Of a stretch of 64,000 nt of DNA, positions 1-11,602 are shown piece after piece. This DNA is from Meloidogyne chitwoodi (Eukaryota > Nematoda > Chromadorea > Rhabditida > Meloidogynidae), in the NCBI GenBank assembly GCA_015183035.1, contig JACZZP010000013.1, positions 1,612,001-1,676,000 on the forward strand, given 5' to 3'. The position numbers and the translations under genes are program-made. Each line of letters starts with the position of its first letter. The stretch's first letter is position 1. The notes below the pieces were generated by a model. That model did no database searches. It saw only the letters and a list, made by a program, of their open reading frames with translations, and was not told the origin of the DNA.

Positions 1-2106
1 AAAGAGAAGAGGGAATGGATATTTATTTTTACTTGGAAAATATGCTTTTGCTAGGATTTCTTCTTTTGCATTTTTTATGAATTTTTGTAGTATTTTGCTA
101 TTGCATTTTTAATAAATATTTGACACACTTTTACTCAATTTATTATTTTTCTTTTATTTTATAAGGAATTACTAGACCAAAAAAAAGTAAAGAAATGCTT
201 TGTCCCAATAATTAATAATATTTTTTTATTATTATTCAGTTTAGTAAATATGTAAATAGTAGGGTTAAATATCCAATGAAACAGAGGAGGTTATTCCACA
301 TTCAAGATTCCCCGAATTTTTGCCTCTTACTATATGTATTTTTTTGTGCAACAGCAAATTCCTTATAAATAAATAATTTCTTTCTTCTCTCAGATATTAC
401 TGGCAAAATAAAAAAAATAAAATAAAAAAAAGATAAATCAAAAGAAAAAAGTGAAGAAGAACGGCCTTTGCTTGATATAAATACCAACAAAACTAAGGAA
501 AGGACAAAAACAAAACAAGAGTTTTTGGCTTCTTTCCTAACTTTTAACCAGACACCAAAGACCCCAATCCATCATATAAAAGAAAAGATTTTTCATTTTC
601 TTTGAGAAATACGAGGGTGGAATGGAATGGATCTCGTTTTGCTTTTAAAGTGTATGTTTGTGTGAAGTATTTATTGACTTTACCTCTTTTATGTTAGAAC
701 ATATTTTGTTGCTTTTACTTAATTTCTTAATATAATTAAAAAGAGAAAATTAAACTAAAATAATTCACAAATTTTAAAAAGATTATTTAGCATTTAAAAA
801 ATCTAATAAATTATTAAAAGTAATAAAAATTAAATGTTTAAGGAATTAAAACAAAATAAATAAAAAGTAACCAACATTATTATACATAAATATTTATATT
901 CCTTTTTCTCATTAAAAATTTAAAAGTTAAGCGAGGAAATTTATTGCGTCATTACCATTAGTCTCATTTTTTTACTCTTTGAATAATCCTTTAACTAAAA
1001 AGTATTTATGTGATATATTAAAAAAACTTTAATCTATTCATTTTTTATAAATTAAAGTACAAAATTTATTAATAAGAGATTTGAAGCAAATTCAATTTTA
1101 CAGATCAAAAATACCTACATACATCCTCTCAGCAAAAATTATTTTTTTTAAATTAAACTTAGCTTTTACACCTACTTTTTATCTAACAAGTCCATTAACT
1201 TAAAATTGATTAAATTAAAATAAAAAAAAACCTCCACTAATTATGAATTAATTTTATGTCACATCTATATAAATGTTGTGCAATAATGTTTAGTTACTAT
1301 ATAAAAGTTGCAATAATCTCTGTATATATGTCCTTTTTTGTAACAACAGTGAAATAAAAGGAGAAATATAAAATTATAAAAAATATTTTTGTCATTTATG
1401 AAATTTTTTGTATTTTTAAAAAATATGAGGGAAATATATAAATTTAAAAAAGTCTATACGAAAATATAAAAACACCAACAAAAAGAAAAAATATGAAAAA
1501 GGACGGAATCTTGAACAAAATTGAAGAAGAGAAGGTATATTTAAAAAAAATTGGAGGCACACGACCGAATGATTTTGCTCTTTTTCACATTTAAAAATTA
1601 AAAAAAAATTTGGAATAAATGCAAGGGGCATAGAAAAATTTTTTTTACTAAGAACTGATTAAATTTGTATTTTATTTGATTTTGTGAAATTAAGAGGCGG
1701 TGGTAGTAAATGACCAGCGATTTTTTTATTAAAAAAATATAAAAAATTTTTTTGTCAAGTCCTAAATCGAACAAAAATTAAAAAAAAAGATGAGGAGAAT
1801 ATTGTATAAAAAAGAGGTAAATCAGTGGGCCAGTGTCTTGGCTACAACAATATTTAAATTATTTATTGATATAGGAATGGGGGGAATAATAAAAATATTT
1901 AAAATAAATTGCTATATTTTGCTGGTATTATTTAATAGTTATCATTCTGCATTTTTCTTTGAATGAAAAGGCTTGTTAAAATAGGAAGTGTCATTTTAGA
2001 ATGTAATTATTCTCGAGGTTTTTTTTATTGGGCAAAATAAAAAAGGATTAATTAATCCATGCTTTATTCATTAATTTATGGCGATATTTTCATATTTTTG
2101 CACATT
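1..2106. other. AT-rich intergenic DNA downstream of ldb-1
   Basis: Homopolymer-rich sequence with only short, low-complexity open frames, none with splice-site support or recognisable protein similarity. It lies 3' of the minus-strand LIM-binding gene, so it should hold that gene's 3' UTR and polyadenylation signal. I see no RNA gene in it. Confidence 0.6.
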
Positions 2107-5100
2107 TTAGCTCCCACTGAGCACTACTCCTGAAGATGCCGATGAATCAAGACTAGACGTCTGAGGAGGTGGCGCCCATATTCCTGATGTAGAGTTAATT
2201 TGTTGTTGTTGCTGCTGTTGTGAGTGAAGGTCAAAATCTCCGAGTAACGAATGGGCAGCTTAAATTTAAAAAATTAAAATATTTTCCTAACCTCTAAAAA
2301 AAATTTTTTAAATTACAATTCTCCAATATCTGTCCACCAGGCCCTCCAGCACTCATTGATAATCCACCAGCAGTATTCATACCTTGTGGTGGAAGCATCA
2401 TTCCCCCTCCTCCACTAGTTGATGGTGGGACATTCATTGCAGAAAAAGCAGTGTTTTCTACTCGGGAAATTTGACGCTCATCCTGTTCTCCATATTCGAC
2501 ACCCATCATTAATGGTTCACCAACTGTTAAGACATCATGGTGATATTGGCCTGGCCCCATTGGATGAAACTAAAATAATTAAAAAATTTTAATTTAAATT
2601 ATTTTAGTTTTTGTGATATAGTTCGTAAATATTATTTTAAAAAATAAATAAAACGTTAATCACTTGGCCAGGCGGTCCAAGTTGAAATCCACCAGGTCCC
2701 ATTGGAGGCATTCCTGCTGGGGGTGTTTGCTGCCCTGCATTTGTTATAATTGAAGACGATCCACCACTACCTTTTTTGCATTTTGGTGGAGAACTGTTAG
2801 ATATTAAGGAAGAGGAAGGAGTAGAAGCACATCCACTCGAAGCTATTGAAGCATTAGCTGCTGCTGATTTTCGTTGACGCTGTCGTTTTGGTTTAGGTTT
2901 TGGTTCTTCAATAGAAGAGGAAGCATTTGTATTTGCTGCTTAAAAAAATAAAAAATATATTTAAATAAGCAACAAAAATAAAAATTAATTACTTGGAGGT
3001 TGCATAGCACCCATTGACGGTGGTGGCATTTGAGGCGGGCCCATTCCAGTACCACCGCCGCCCATAATACCCATCATCTGAGGTGGTGGTTGACCACTAG
3101 CTGAAGCGAAAATTGCATTATTTTGATTATGTGGAGGTGTTTGTGTGTTAACACCAGATGAAGCTGCAGCCATTCGTTGTTGTTGCCGCTCAATTTCTAA
3201 ACGCTCAGCAACAAGTTGATGTAATGCCATTTGAGGTGTCTAAATAAAAAATAAATTATATAAAAAATTAAAAAAACCTCATTTGTATCTTTTACACGAT
3301 CCAAAATTGGCTGCATTTGATCCATCATTTGCCACATTTTCATTTCAGTCATTGTTTGCATCGGAAGACCCAAACTTGTTATAGGCATTAACTTTCTATC
3401 AGCCATTCCATCTAATGGGTGAATACCTTCTTTTGCATAAAATTCTTGACAAGACCGCAACTCGATAAACCATTCTCTAATTCGGTATCCAAAAGTTGGA
3501 TTAAAAGGCGCAAATTTGACATAAAGACGACATTCAGTTTGTACCTTTAAATTAATGCAACATATAAATCAGAACAAAACAAAAATAGAACAAGAAAATG
3601 CTTATTTTTTACCTTATCCAGACTTTTCAAAATAAAATGAAAAAGTCTAAACTCAATTATCACTACCAAAATTATAAATAAAAAAAACCTCGGTTTGGAG
3701 TGGTCTTTCATGACTTGTCACCATCAGAAGATTTTCACAATTTAATGCACAACAACCAAAAACTTCAGGATTTATTCGATGAGGTTCAACCATTTCTTGT
3801 GCAGGTGAACGCATTACAAAATGCAGCTGGCTAACTCCATTCGTAAAAAGAGAGCGGAAAAACCGAGGGATGAAATGCCGAGAGATTGCTGGAAAAATCG
3901 AATTGAGAAATAAAATAAAACAAAAAATTTACAATAACGCTTGAGTAAAAATCCGCCCTGTTCAGCGGAGTATTCCTGCATGCACAACGCCATCGATCCA
4001 TGTTCGTCAAAGAACTCCTGAGCAAAAGCATCCCACCATTGCTCATGACTTTCGCATGAAGCCTATTGAATTATAAGAAAAAGTAATTTTTGAAATTGTC
4101 CAAAAGTTAAAGTCAGACCTTTACATTAATAAAATATAAATATTTAAATAAAAATAAATTATTTTTTAATTTATAAACAAAAATTTAAACCTGCTGATAG
4201 AATTGACAATGAAATTGATAGAGCCTCCTATTCATCTCCTGCAACCGAAATTCAAGAAAAGGAGGTTGTGGGATACTAGGCGGAGGAAATAACATCAGAG
4301 GGCCTGGTTGTCTAAAAAATTTTTTTTGTTTATATTTTAATTTAAAAATTTATATAACCTAGGAAAACCGCCAGGAAACATAGGATGTGGAGGTAGAGGG
4401 AGTTGATGAGGCTGTGGAGGAATTTGTTGCGGAGGTTGTCCTTGAGGAGTTGAAATAGAGCCAGGATGGTTGGGAGCACCAGAGTGATGTGAATGCATTT
4501 GCGGAATCATCTGAAAATTTTAATTTAACATTTTAAACAAAACAAAAAACATTTTGCTAAGAAATTTATCGATAAAAATTAAAAACCTGAAGATGTGGTG
4601 ATTGTTCTTGACCCTGCTGTGAGTGAAACTGTTGTCCACTGCTACCAGGAGGTAATGGGCCCATTGAGGAAACAGTAGGACCCTGCATAGACTGTTGCTG
4701 CTGCATCATCATTTGTGGAGGTACAGAAGGTTGACCATCACCATACATTGGCATTGGTGGTGGAACAAAATGTGGCGGAGGCAAGCCAGAAGGACCACCA
4801 CCTTGGGGAGGTCCTTGTTGGTAGAAATCAAAAGGAGGACCCTAAGAGTTTTATAAAAATAGCAGTAATTTTTAAAACTATGAATCAACCCATAGATGCA
4901 AAAATTTTAAGAACCCTCGATAATAAAATAAGATACTTGAGGAGTGCAGAAGCCAGGTCCTCCCATGCTAACTGATCCATTTGGTCCTTCATCAACCAAC
5001 TGTTGAGGACCAGAAACTCCATTTGGAAGTCCTGGATGTTGAAGATGGTGCATTCCACCAGGCATCATCCCGTGAGGTGGAATTGAATGATGGCCATCTA

Positions 5101-5302
5101 AACCGCCTCCTGGTCCACATCCTGGTGGAAATCCGCCGCCAATAATTGTTTGATGAAGAGCAGGTTCAAGTTTCATAACACCAACTTGATGTTCTACTGT
5201 TGGTGTACTGCAAATTGATGACGATTCTTTTTTCTTACGCACACGAGGTTGTTTAACATTTGTTGTTGCTGAATCTCCATCAGTGATCTTTCGCCTAGGC
5301 AT
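2107..5302 (-). CDS. ldb-1: LIM-domain-binding protein (LDB1/Chip family)
   Basis: Adaptor that dimerises and holds LIM-homeodomain and LMO proteins on enhancers in the nucleus. Eleven exons on the minus strand: 5302-4937, 4841-4587, 4510-4359, 4311-4191, 4062-3939, 3888-3689, 3544-3278, 3239-2993, 2938-2664, 2569-2317, 2258-2107, giving 803 aa in frame. Residues 1-257 are Gly/Pro/Met/Gln-rich. The conserved dimerisation domain is about 258-495 (EMNRRLYQFHCQFY, QWWDAFAQEFF, IPRFFRSLF). A basic KRQRQRK patch at 595-601 is a likely nuclear signal. The LIM-interaction domain is about 681-711 (DVLTVGEPLMMG, DERQISRVENTAF), closely matching the vertebrate LDB1 motif. A polyglutamine run is near the C-terminus. 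It is about twice the length of vertebrate LDB1, mainly through low-complexity insertions. The start is the first ATG of the open N-terminal exon; an upstream exon cannot be excluded. Confidence 0.93.
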
Positions 5303-6383
5303 TGTAAAAGCAGACTAAGAATGTAAATTAGTGTCGATCAAAATGCAAATTTATTTGAATAGTGGTACCAGTGACCATTAAATGACAGAATTTTTTACAA
5401 TAATTTTTGTAATATGTATCTAAATTTAAGTTGATAATAAAAACATTTATAAATATTTACTCACGATTAACATTAAGTAATTAAACAAAAATTATCAAAA
5501 CAAAAAGTTTAAGTTTGGCAAAATTACATTTTGCCAAAAGATATCTTAAAATATCAATAAATAAAAAAATAAATAAATCTTTTTACTTAAAAATAAGCAA
5601 AAAATACGCATAGGTAAAAAAGAGATTGTACGAAAAATCAAACTGGTCAATATATTACTATATAATTGTTTGCATGTATGTGAAGCTGGCAAATTGGAGG
5701 AGAAAGGATACGTTTTTGCTTTTCTCACATCCCGACAACCGATCGAATATGACTAATCACATCGGCATCGAAAACCTCAATAAACCAGCAGAGCCAAGCA
5801 GCAGCAGTCGACCAACTCGCAACAACCACCACCATACAAGCCCGCGTCCGAAGTGCGATGTTGTAGGAATAGCATGCGCAAGAGAGGAGAAAAAGCGAGA
5901 GATAATATATTAAATGAATGTATAGAAGCGATGTAATGGAAAGGAAAAGAGAGTAAATTTATCTTCTATCCACATTCTGTGTCTTTCAGTATGTACTACA
6001 GGTTTTCAATAGTGCTATGCTGGTTTTTTGAGTAAAAGAAGAGGGATATTAACAAGTTACTTCTCCAGTTTGCGCGGCATTAAATCCATCGTTATGTACT
6101 TTGAAAGGTGACCTTAAGTTTCACACCTCGTAATCAATGACCTTTTAAACTTGAAAAATCCTTACTCGAAAACTATCAACATTCAATCAACAATATTCCT
6201 ACAGCCAAATCTACCATTTTCGTTCATAGGTACCTTCAAATCAAATGTGCACATATAACGGAATTCTAATTTATTTACTAAAAAAGATAAAGTCAAATTG
6301 GAAAAATTGAAGTTAATATTGATTAATCACTGAAAATGTGCAAATCTTTCAAAATTCGTTAAGCTCATTATTTTATGTATTTA
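5303..6383. other. Intergenic region between ldb-1 and the 73-aa gene
   Basis: Upstream flank of ldb-1. A locally GC-richer patch at about 5740-5910 contains AGC and CAC triplet runs and an open frame on the plus strand (5626-5913) that starts in AT-rich sequence and resembles no family. I read it as promoter or 5' leader DNA, not a gene. Nothing else is supported. Confidence 0.5.
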
Positions 6384-6646
6384 TTAGTTTCTTGCTGGCA
6401 TATTCCCCTTAGCAGCTGCCAAAGAACGTTCAGTCGTTTCACTAACATACTTTTGGAGAATGGCAATAAATTTAAATTTTGCTCTAATCAGTTTGTAGTG
6501 ATCTATACTGAAATAAAAAAAAAGTAAAAATAGTAATCACTGACTTACATTTCCTTACTGAGCATTTTCTGTTCTTCAATGACTTTCTTCATTTCGGCGG
6601 ATTCCAAAGAAAGTGTAGATATTTTCCTATTATTCCTTCTAGTCAT
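6384..6646 (-). CDS. Small hypothetical protein, 73 aa
   Basis: Two exons, 6646-6549 and 6507-6384, joined by a 41-bp intron with a strong GTAAGT donor and a TTTCAG acceptor. The join is phase-consistent and gives 73 aa. The sequence is charged and probably helical (SAEMKKVIEEQKMLSKE, then YVSETTERSLAAAKGN), with no membrane segment or signal peptide, so a small coiled-coil subunit of a larger complex is possible. A pyrimidine-rich stretch ending in an AG lies 12 bases before the ATG and could be a trans-splice acceptor. I do not recognise the family. The splice signals and codon content argue that it is real. A foldback MITE lies about 125 bp upstream of the start. Confidence 0.55.
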
Positions 6647-6770
6647 TTTGTTAAGCTCTAAATTATTAAAAATAAAAATTTGTATGTAGAACAGAAAAAA
6701 AATTGGATGTAAAATAATATTATGTAAGGATAATTGTGAACTTTTGAATTGATAAGAAAATCCATAAACG

Positions 6771-7376
6771 GTGGTACGACACTGGCACAGTGAGACAATT
6801 GCACAGTAAGACAACTGCACAGGGGACAATTAAACAGTGGACAATTGCACAGTAAAGGTGGTTAAGTGTAAAGCAGTAAATTGGTAAAGGAAAATGGTAA
6901 ATAATCAAAAATTGGACAAATAGGTATAGGCCAAAATCCGTTTTAAGTGTTGCAGAAGGCCTTGAAGCTCGTAAAAATGTTAAGTGTCCTCCTATGCAAT
7001 TTATTACCAATGGGGAATGGGTTGAGGAGGAAAAAATATGTGAACGAATGTAATAGTAACCAGTGTGGGAAGGATACCGGTCGGAATTTAAGGGATTCTG
7101 AGTCCCAAACCCATCTTCTAAAAATAATCCCGAATCGGATTCCGGAAATGAGATTTTGCCGTTCTCTAAATGTAATTTATTAAATAAGAAACAATTAACA
7201 ATGAAAAATAGAAAACTTCACATTTTTAAGTTTAATAAGATTATGAAATTTAATTAATCCTTCCTGTATTATTTAATTTTCCACAAAACTAAACCACTTA
7301 ACCATCTTTACTGTGAAATTGTCCACTGTGCAATTGTCCACCGTGCAATTGTCTTACTGTGCAATTGTCATAGCGC
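6771..7376. mobile_element. 606-bp foldback MITE, Mutator-like
   Basis: Bounded by an exact 9-bp direct repeat, CCATAAACG, at 6762-6770 and 7377-7385, read as the target-site duplication. Both ends hold about 80-100 bp of imperfect inverted repeat built from tandem copies of a phrase close to GACAATTGCACAGT, followed by TAAAGGTGGTTAAG on the left and its complement on the right. The outer ends read GTGGTACGAC and, inverted, GCGCTATGAC. A 9-bp duplication with a G at the terminus fits Mutator-like elements. The interior has no credible coding sequence, so the element is non-autonomous. The superfamily call is inference; the boundaries are seen directly. Confidence 0.8.
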
Positions 7377-7884
7377 CCATAAACGCATTCAAAAAATTTA
7401 TTATTTTTTCATTACGTAAGTTAACACTTTGAAGTTTAGTTGAAAAGAGAGTTAAAAATAGTGCGATCAATGAGAGAAAAGAAGAAAAAACCCCACTTTT
7501 TTAGTCACGGACCACTTAATCGCAAACATTTTAGTATATTTGAAAATTAGTATTGCCTGTATTTTGATTTTTTATTTCCTCAATTTTACACGTAATAAAT
7601 ATACATATATTAAAAAATTCAAGAGCACGAGTTTTTGTTTTATTACTTTTGTATAAGGAAATAAAAATTAAAGCGAGGAAAAGTTTTGTCAAATTTTTTA
7701 ATAATATTTAGCGGCTGATTACACATTTGCAACGACGTCTGTTTTCTTTTAACTATAAAACAACATATATTAAACAGTAAAAATTGACGCTAAAACTCTT
7801 ATTTACACCACCAAGCGTAAAAGAGGAGTAAAATGTGATGTAGAAGTTGAGAATCCCATTAGACAAATTAATATTAAACCAGAT

Positions 7885-9570
7885 ATGAAGCAAAATAGAA
7901 GTTTATGTGAAGATATGGTTTGTAATTTTATTTTTAAATTTAATTCAATTCTTTTGATAATTTCTTTTAAAATTATCTAAAAAATTTAGTTTCGCCTATT
8001 GTTGATGGTAGCACTTTATTATCCCCTTTCGGTTGGACTCACTTTTTATCAGAAATGGTTTATTAAGGTAAATCGTTTTTTAATTATACTTTGAGATATT
8101 TTCTATATTTATTATTGCTTATTTTTAATGTCTATTTGTTGTTCAATATTTTCTGAGAATTTATTTTGAAAAGTCCTCTGGTATTTAAAATTATAAATTC
8201 AATTTTTGTAGAGTTACCGACTTCCCTTATTTATTGTAAGCGGTCATTATATAACAAAATACTTAATGGCAATTGCAATTCGTTCAATCGTTGAATTTGT
8301 ACAAAAAAATAGACGGGTTAGAGTGCCATTTCATGAGCAACTTAGATGGTTAATGCCAATTGGAATTTGCGCTTCTTTGGACATTGGACTTTCCAATTGG
8401 TTTTTTCTTGTTTTATATTTTTATTAAAATTTTTAATTTTAGGTCGTTGGAATATGTGACAGTTTCTCTTTATACAATGGCCAAGTCTAGTTCAATTTTA
8501 TTTATTGTTGGATTTTCCTTGTTTTTAAAGTTTGTTTAATTTAAACAATAAATTTAAACCTTTTAAAAATAAAATATTTAAATATTTTTATTCTAAAGGC
8601 TTGAAAGGTGGCATTCTAGCCTAGGAGTGTCTGCTTTTCTAATAGCTGTTGGATTATTTCTTTTTACATTGCAGTCTACTCAACTTGATCTTCGAGGTTT
8701 TTAGAGCATTTTTTTTTAATTTATTTTTAATTAAGGACTTATTCTTGTTGAAATGGCTGCACTTTGTACGGGTTTTAGATGGACAATTTCTCAGTTAATT
8801 ATGCAGGGTGAAGAATGCTCAACTCCAGTAAGGCATCCTCTAGACATGGTGAGTTTAGTTTAAAAACAATAGAAAAATATGGATTGAAAAGTCAAAGCCT
8901 AACTCTAAACTTCTTATTGATTTTTATTTAGATGATAGCTGTTCAACCTTGGATGTTTGCTGCTATTGTACCTATTGTTATTGTAGCTGAAGGACCTGAA
9001 ATGACTTGGGAAGTAATTACTTCCTTTCATAATGAATATCAACCTTTACTTGTTTTTTCCCTTATTCTCGCCGGTGGTATTCTTGCATTTTTGATGGAAT
9101 TTTCAGAGTTCGTGAAATTTTGTATTAAATTTATTTTAATTATTATCTTAAGATATCTTCTTTTGGTTAATACCTCAGGTATTACACTTTCAATTGTTGG
9201 AATTGTTAAGGTTTTTTTAATTTTATTTTTTTTAATTTTATTTTCTATTTAGGAGTGCATAAGCCTATTATTAGCTCACCAAATCCATGGCGACCATCTT
9301 TCTGACATAAATATTGTTGGTTTGGTTCTTTGTGTTTTGGGCATGACTTTGCACAGCATTACAAAACATACTCGCCACAAAGCATTATTAAGCTCTCCTA
9401 GCACTTCGAGACGTGAATCTGCCCAATCCTCTTGTTCTTCACCATCATCACAACAGTCTTTGAGTGTTGGAAGACGTGGAACTTGTGGAAAAATGACGTT
9501 TGCATCTAATAAAGTTGTAGACTTGGAGGATAGACGAAAATTGCTTATCCCAGAACAAACAATAATTTAA
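7885..9570 (+). CDS. SLC35C2-like nucleotide-sugar transporter
   Basis: Multi-pass Golgi/ER membrane transporter of the drug/metabolite (TPT/EamA) superfamily; SLC35C2 is linked to GDP-fucose supply in animals. Nine exons: 7885-7917, 7990-8067, 8212-8399, 8443-8529, 8599-8696, 8736-8848, 8932-9107, 9153-9210, 9253-9570, giving 382 aa (human about 365). Diagnostic stretches are YYPLSVGLTFYQKWF, LDIGLSNWS, YVTVSLYTMAKSSSILFI, TGFRWTISQLIMQ, TLSIVGIVKE and GLVLCVLGMTLHSITK, aligning end to end with SLC35C2. A Ser-rich cytosolic tail follows the last membrane segment. The frame upstream of 7885 stays open back to about 7770 without an ATG, so a further 5' exon could extend the N-terminus. I chose the ATG at 7885 because it gives the normal family length. 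Confidence 0.9.
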
Positions 9571-10750
9571 AGGCAAACAAGTTATTTTTACACTGAAAAT
9601 TGATTATAAATATATTTTTAAAAAACTTAAAATGTTATTAAGGGTAATATAGATCTTTAAATAATCACAAGGATCGAACCTTTTTAATTTGTTAAGTACT
9701 TTTTGTAAATTAAAATTATATATATATAATCTTTTTGTTTAAAAAATGCCCTTTATTCGACTACATATCAAACTTTTAATAAACGAGTTTTTTTCTTTAT
9801 GTCAGCTTTTCCGTTATATTTTTTTATACTTTTCTCATCAGCTATCTGTCTCTAAAAAAAACTAAAAGGTTAAAGAATATGTAGAAGATAGCTGAAATTT
9901 TGTTTTTGATTCATTTTATATATTGACGTTTTTGTCAAAAAAAACACTTATATTCTTGAAATTTACTAATAAATAAACTAAAAATTAATATAAAAATGCT
10001 CATTTTTTATTTAAAAACACACTTCCCATGAACTTTTTTAAAATTTCAAAATTTTCTTCAGAATTATTATTATGTAAAGACTTTCCTTCAAAAAAAGATC
10101 AAAACATATATTAGATCAAATCCTTAATTTATTTTAAAAATAAATTTTTGATTAAGGTTATTTGATTCCGTGGGGTGATTTATAGTATGAAATCTTATAT
10201 ATGGGTTTGATCTCACAACAAAAACAATTCAAAGTATTATTATTCAAAATAAAAAATTTTTATATTTAGTCATGTGCAAATGTTTACACATTTTTTAAAA
10301 CATAAAAATGTAAATTCCTTTTGTATTTCCCCAACTTTTTAATGTGACCCCCCTCTCCCCTCGTTCTCTCAATGCCTAAAAAATTGTTTTGTAATTTACT
10401 TTCCCCAATAAAAATTCTTTTTAATTCGTTTTCCTCACTATTTCCTAGTTTTGCTCAGAAATTTTCGATTTATTCACCGCCTTTTATATGTAAAGCGAGG
10501 AAATTTGTGAGACGATCGGCGACAAGTCGCGACATAAATTCTTCCTTTTAACGTTAACATATCGCGCCAGTTTTTTCATATTTATTGTATTTTCTCTCAA
10601 GACTTTTGTATTTTTATTTAAAAGTTATATAAATTGAATAATTTATTTTTGCAATTTTATGCATTATGTTTATTTTTTGTTATTGCTTTATTTAAAGATT
10701 TATTTAAAATAATTTTAGGGTAAATTTTGCTAAATATATATCTTGCTAAT
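9571..10750. other. Intergenic region
   Basis: 3' flank of the SLC35C2-like gene and upstream DNA of the next genes. It is AT-rich with no coding frames supported by splice sites. It contains one of several AAAGCGAGGAAAT-like words (near 10493), also seen near 929, 7672 and 11201. Confidence 0.45.
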
Positions 10751-11118
10751 ATGTTTTTTAATTTAAAATTTCTCCTTATTTTTATCATAAGTGATCATTT
10801 ATTATTTTATTTTAAAAGGCTAACAGTTGTTCCAAAATTAATTTTTTAATTTGTCTTTTAGATAACATTTTGACTCTCCAAACTTATATTTAGTACCCTA
10901 AAGCGATTTATTCACGAGTAATTCAGGTTTTTATTCCTCTTATTAGAGGAGAGAACATACTAACAATTTTAAGAGATTATTATAATCGGGCACGACCGAC
11001 TAGGCGCAATTATTTTCTTGTTTCCTATTTATCTCTAATCTCTTATTTAGCATACTATTCTGCGCCTAGTTGGGCTTTACCTTCAATTTATACGCCAAAA
11101 ATTGAAAGAACCTCTTAA
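10751..11118 (+). CDS. Tentative two-exon small membrane protein, 99 aa
   Basis: From 10894 a 74-codon frame is open directly after a TATATTTAG splice acceptor and ends at TAA 11116-11118. It encodes alternating basic and hydrophobic stretches (YYNRARPTRRNYFLV, SLISYLAYYSAP). An upstream ATG frame at 10751-10825 is hydrophobic and, using a weak GTTGTT donor, joins in phase to give 99 aa. The same DNA contains a 13-bp near-perfect inverted repeat (10996-11008 with 11061-11073), so the open frame may instead be a by-product of a structured non-coding element. I recognise no family. Confidence 0.25.
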
Positions 11119-11602
11119 ACTCTTCTCAATTTACTCAAATGACCCGATTGATATAATTATTTAGTTCTCTTTTGCCTTACCCAAGAAGTTTTAATTTTTA
11201 AAGCGAGGCGTTGTTATAAGAATCTATTTAGGCAATTAGTTAATTCTTTTTTGTTAATTCCAAAAACTTTTTTCCTTATATTTAATTATTTTAAATTATA
11301 TAAAACTTTAATGTTTATATAGTCTAACGGATGGATATACATGAAAATATTTTTTCCAGATAATAAACACATTCTTTAACTGCAAACACAAAAGCGTACT
11401 TGGGGAAATATATTTATTTCCTCCCTCTTCTTATTATACGCAATAAGAGTCAAGATATACACAAACATTAAAAAAAAGCTGAGAAGCGTTAATATATGAG
11501 GTTGACAGACATTCAAACAACACAAAATGCTTTATTGGCCACAGCGTTTTCTGTTTTTTATTGATTTATAAAAACATTAAAAAACTTTATTAAAATCAGC
11601 AA

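Noticed and set aside
5626..5913. 95-codon plus-strand ORF upstream of ldb-1.
   Set aside because: It starts in AT-rich sequence, has no splice sites or family similarity, and its middle is simple AGC/CAC triplets.
6947..7183. 78-codon ORF within the foldback MITE.
   Set aside because: It spans only the element's interior, lacks transposase motifs and has no splice support.
929..11210. Recurring word AAGCGAGG near 929, 7672, 10493 and 11201 (also near 63900) as a regulatory motif.
   Set aside because: Eight bases recurring five times in 64 kb, once inside a coding exon, is too weak without a genome-wide count.
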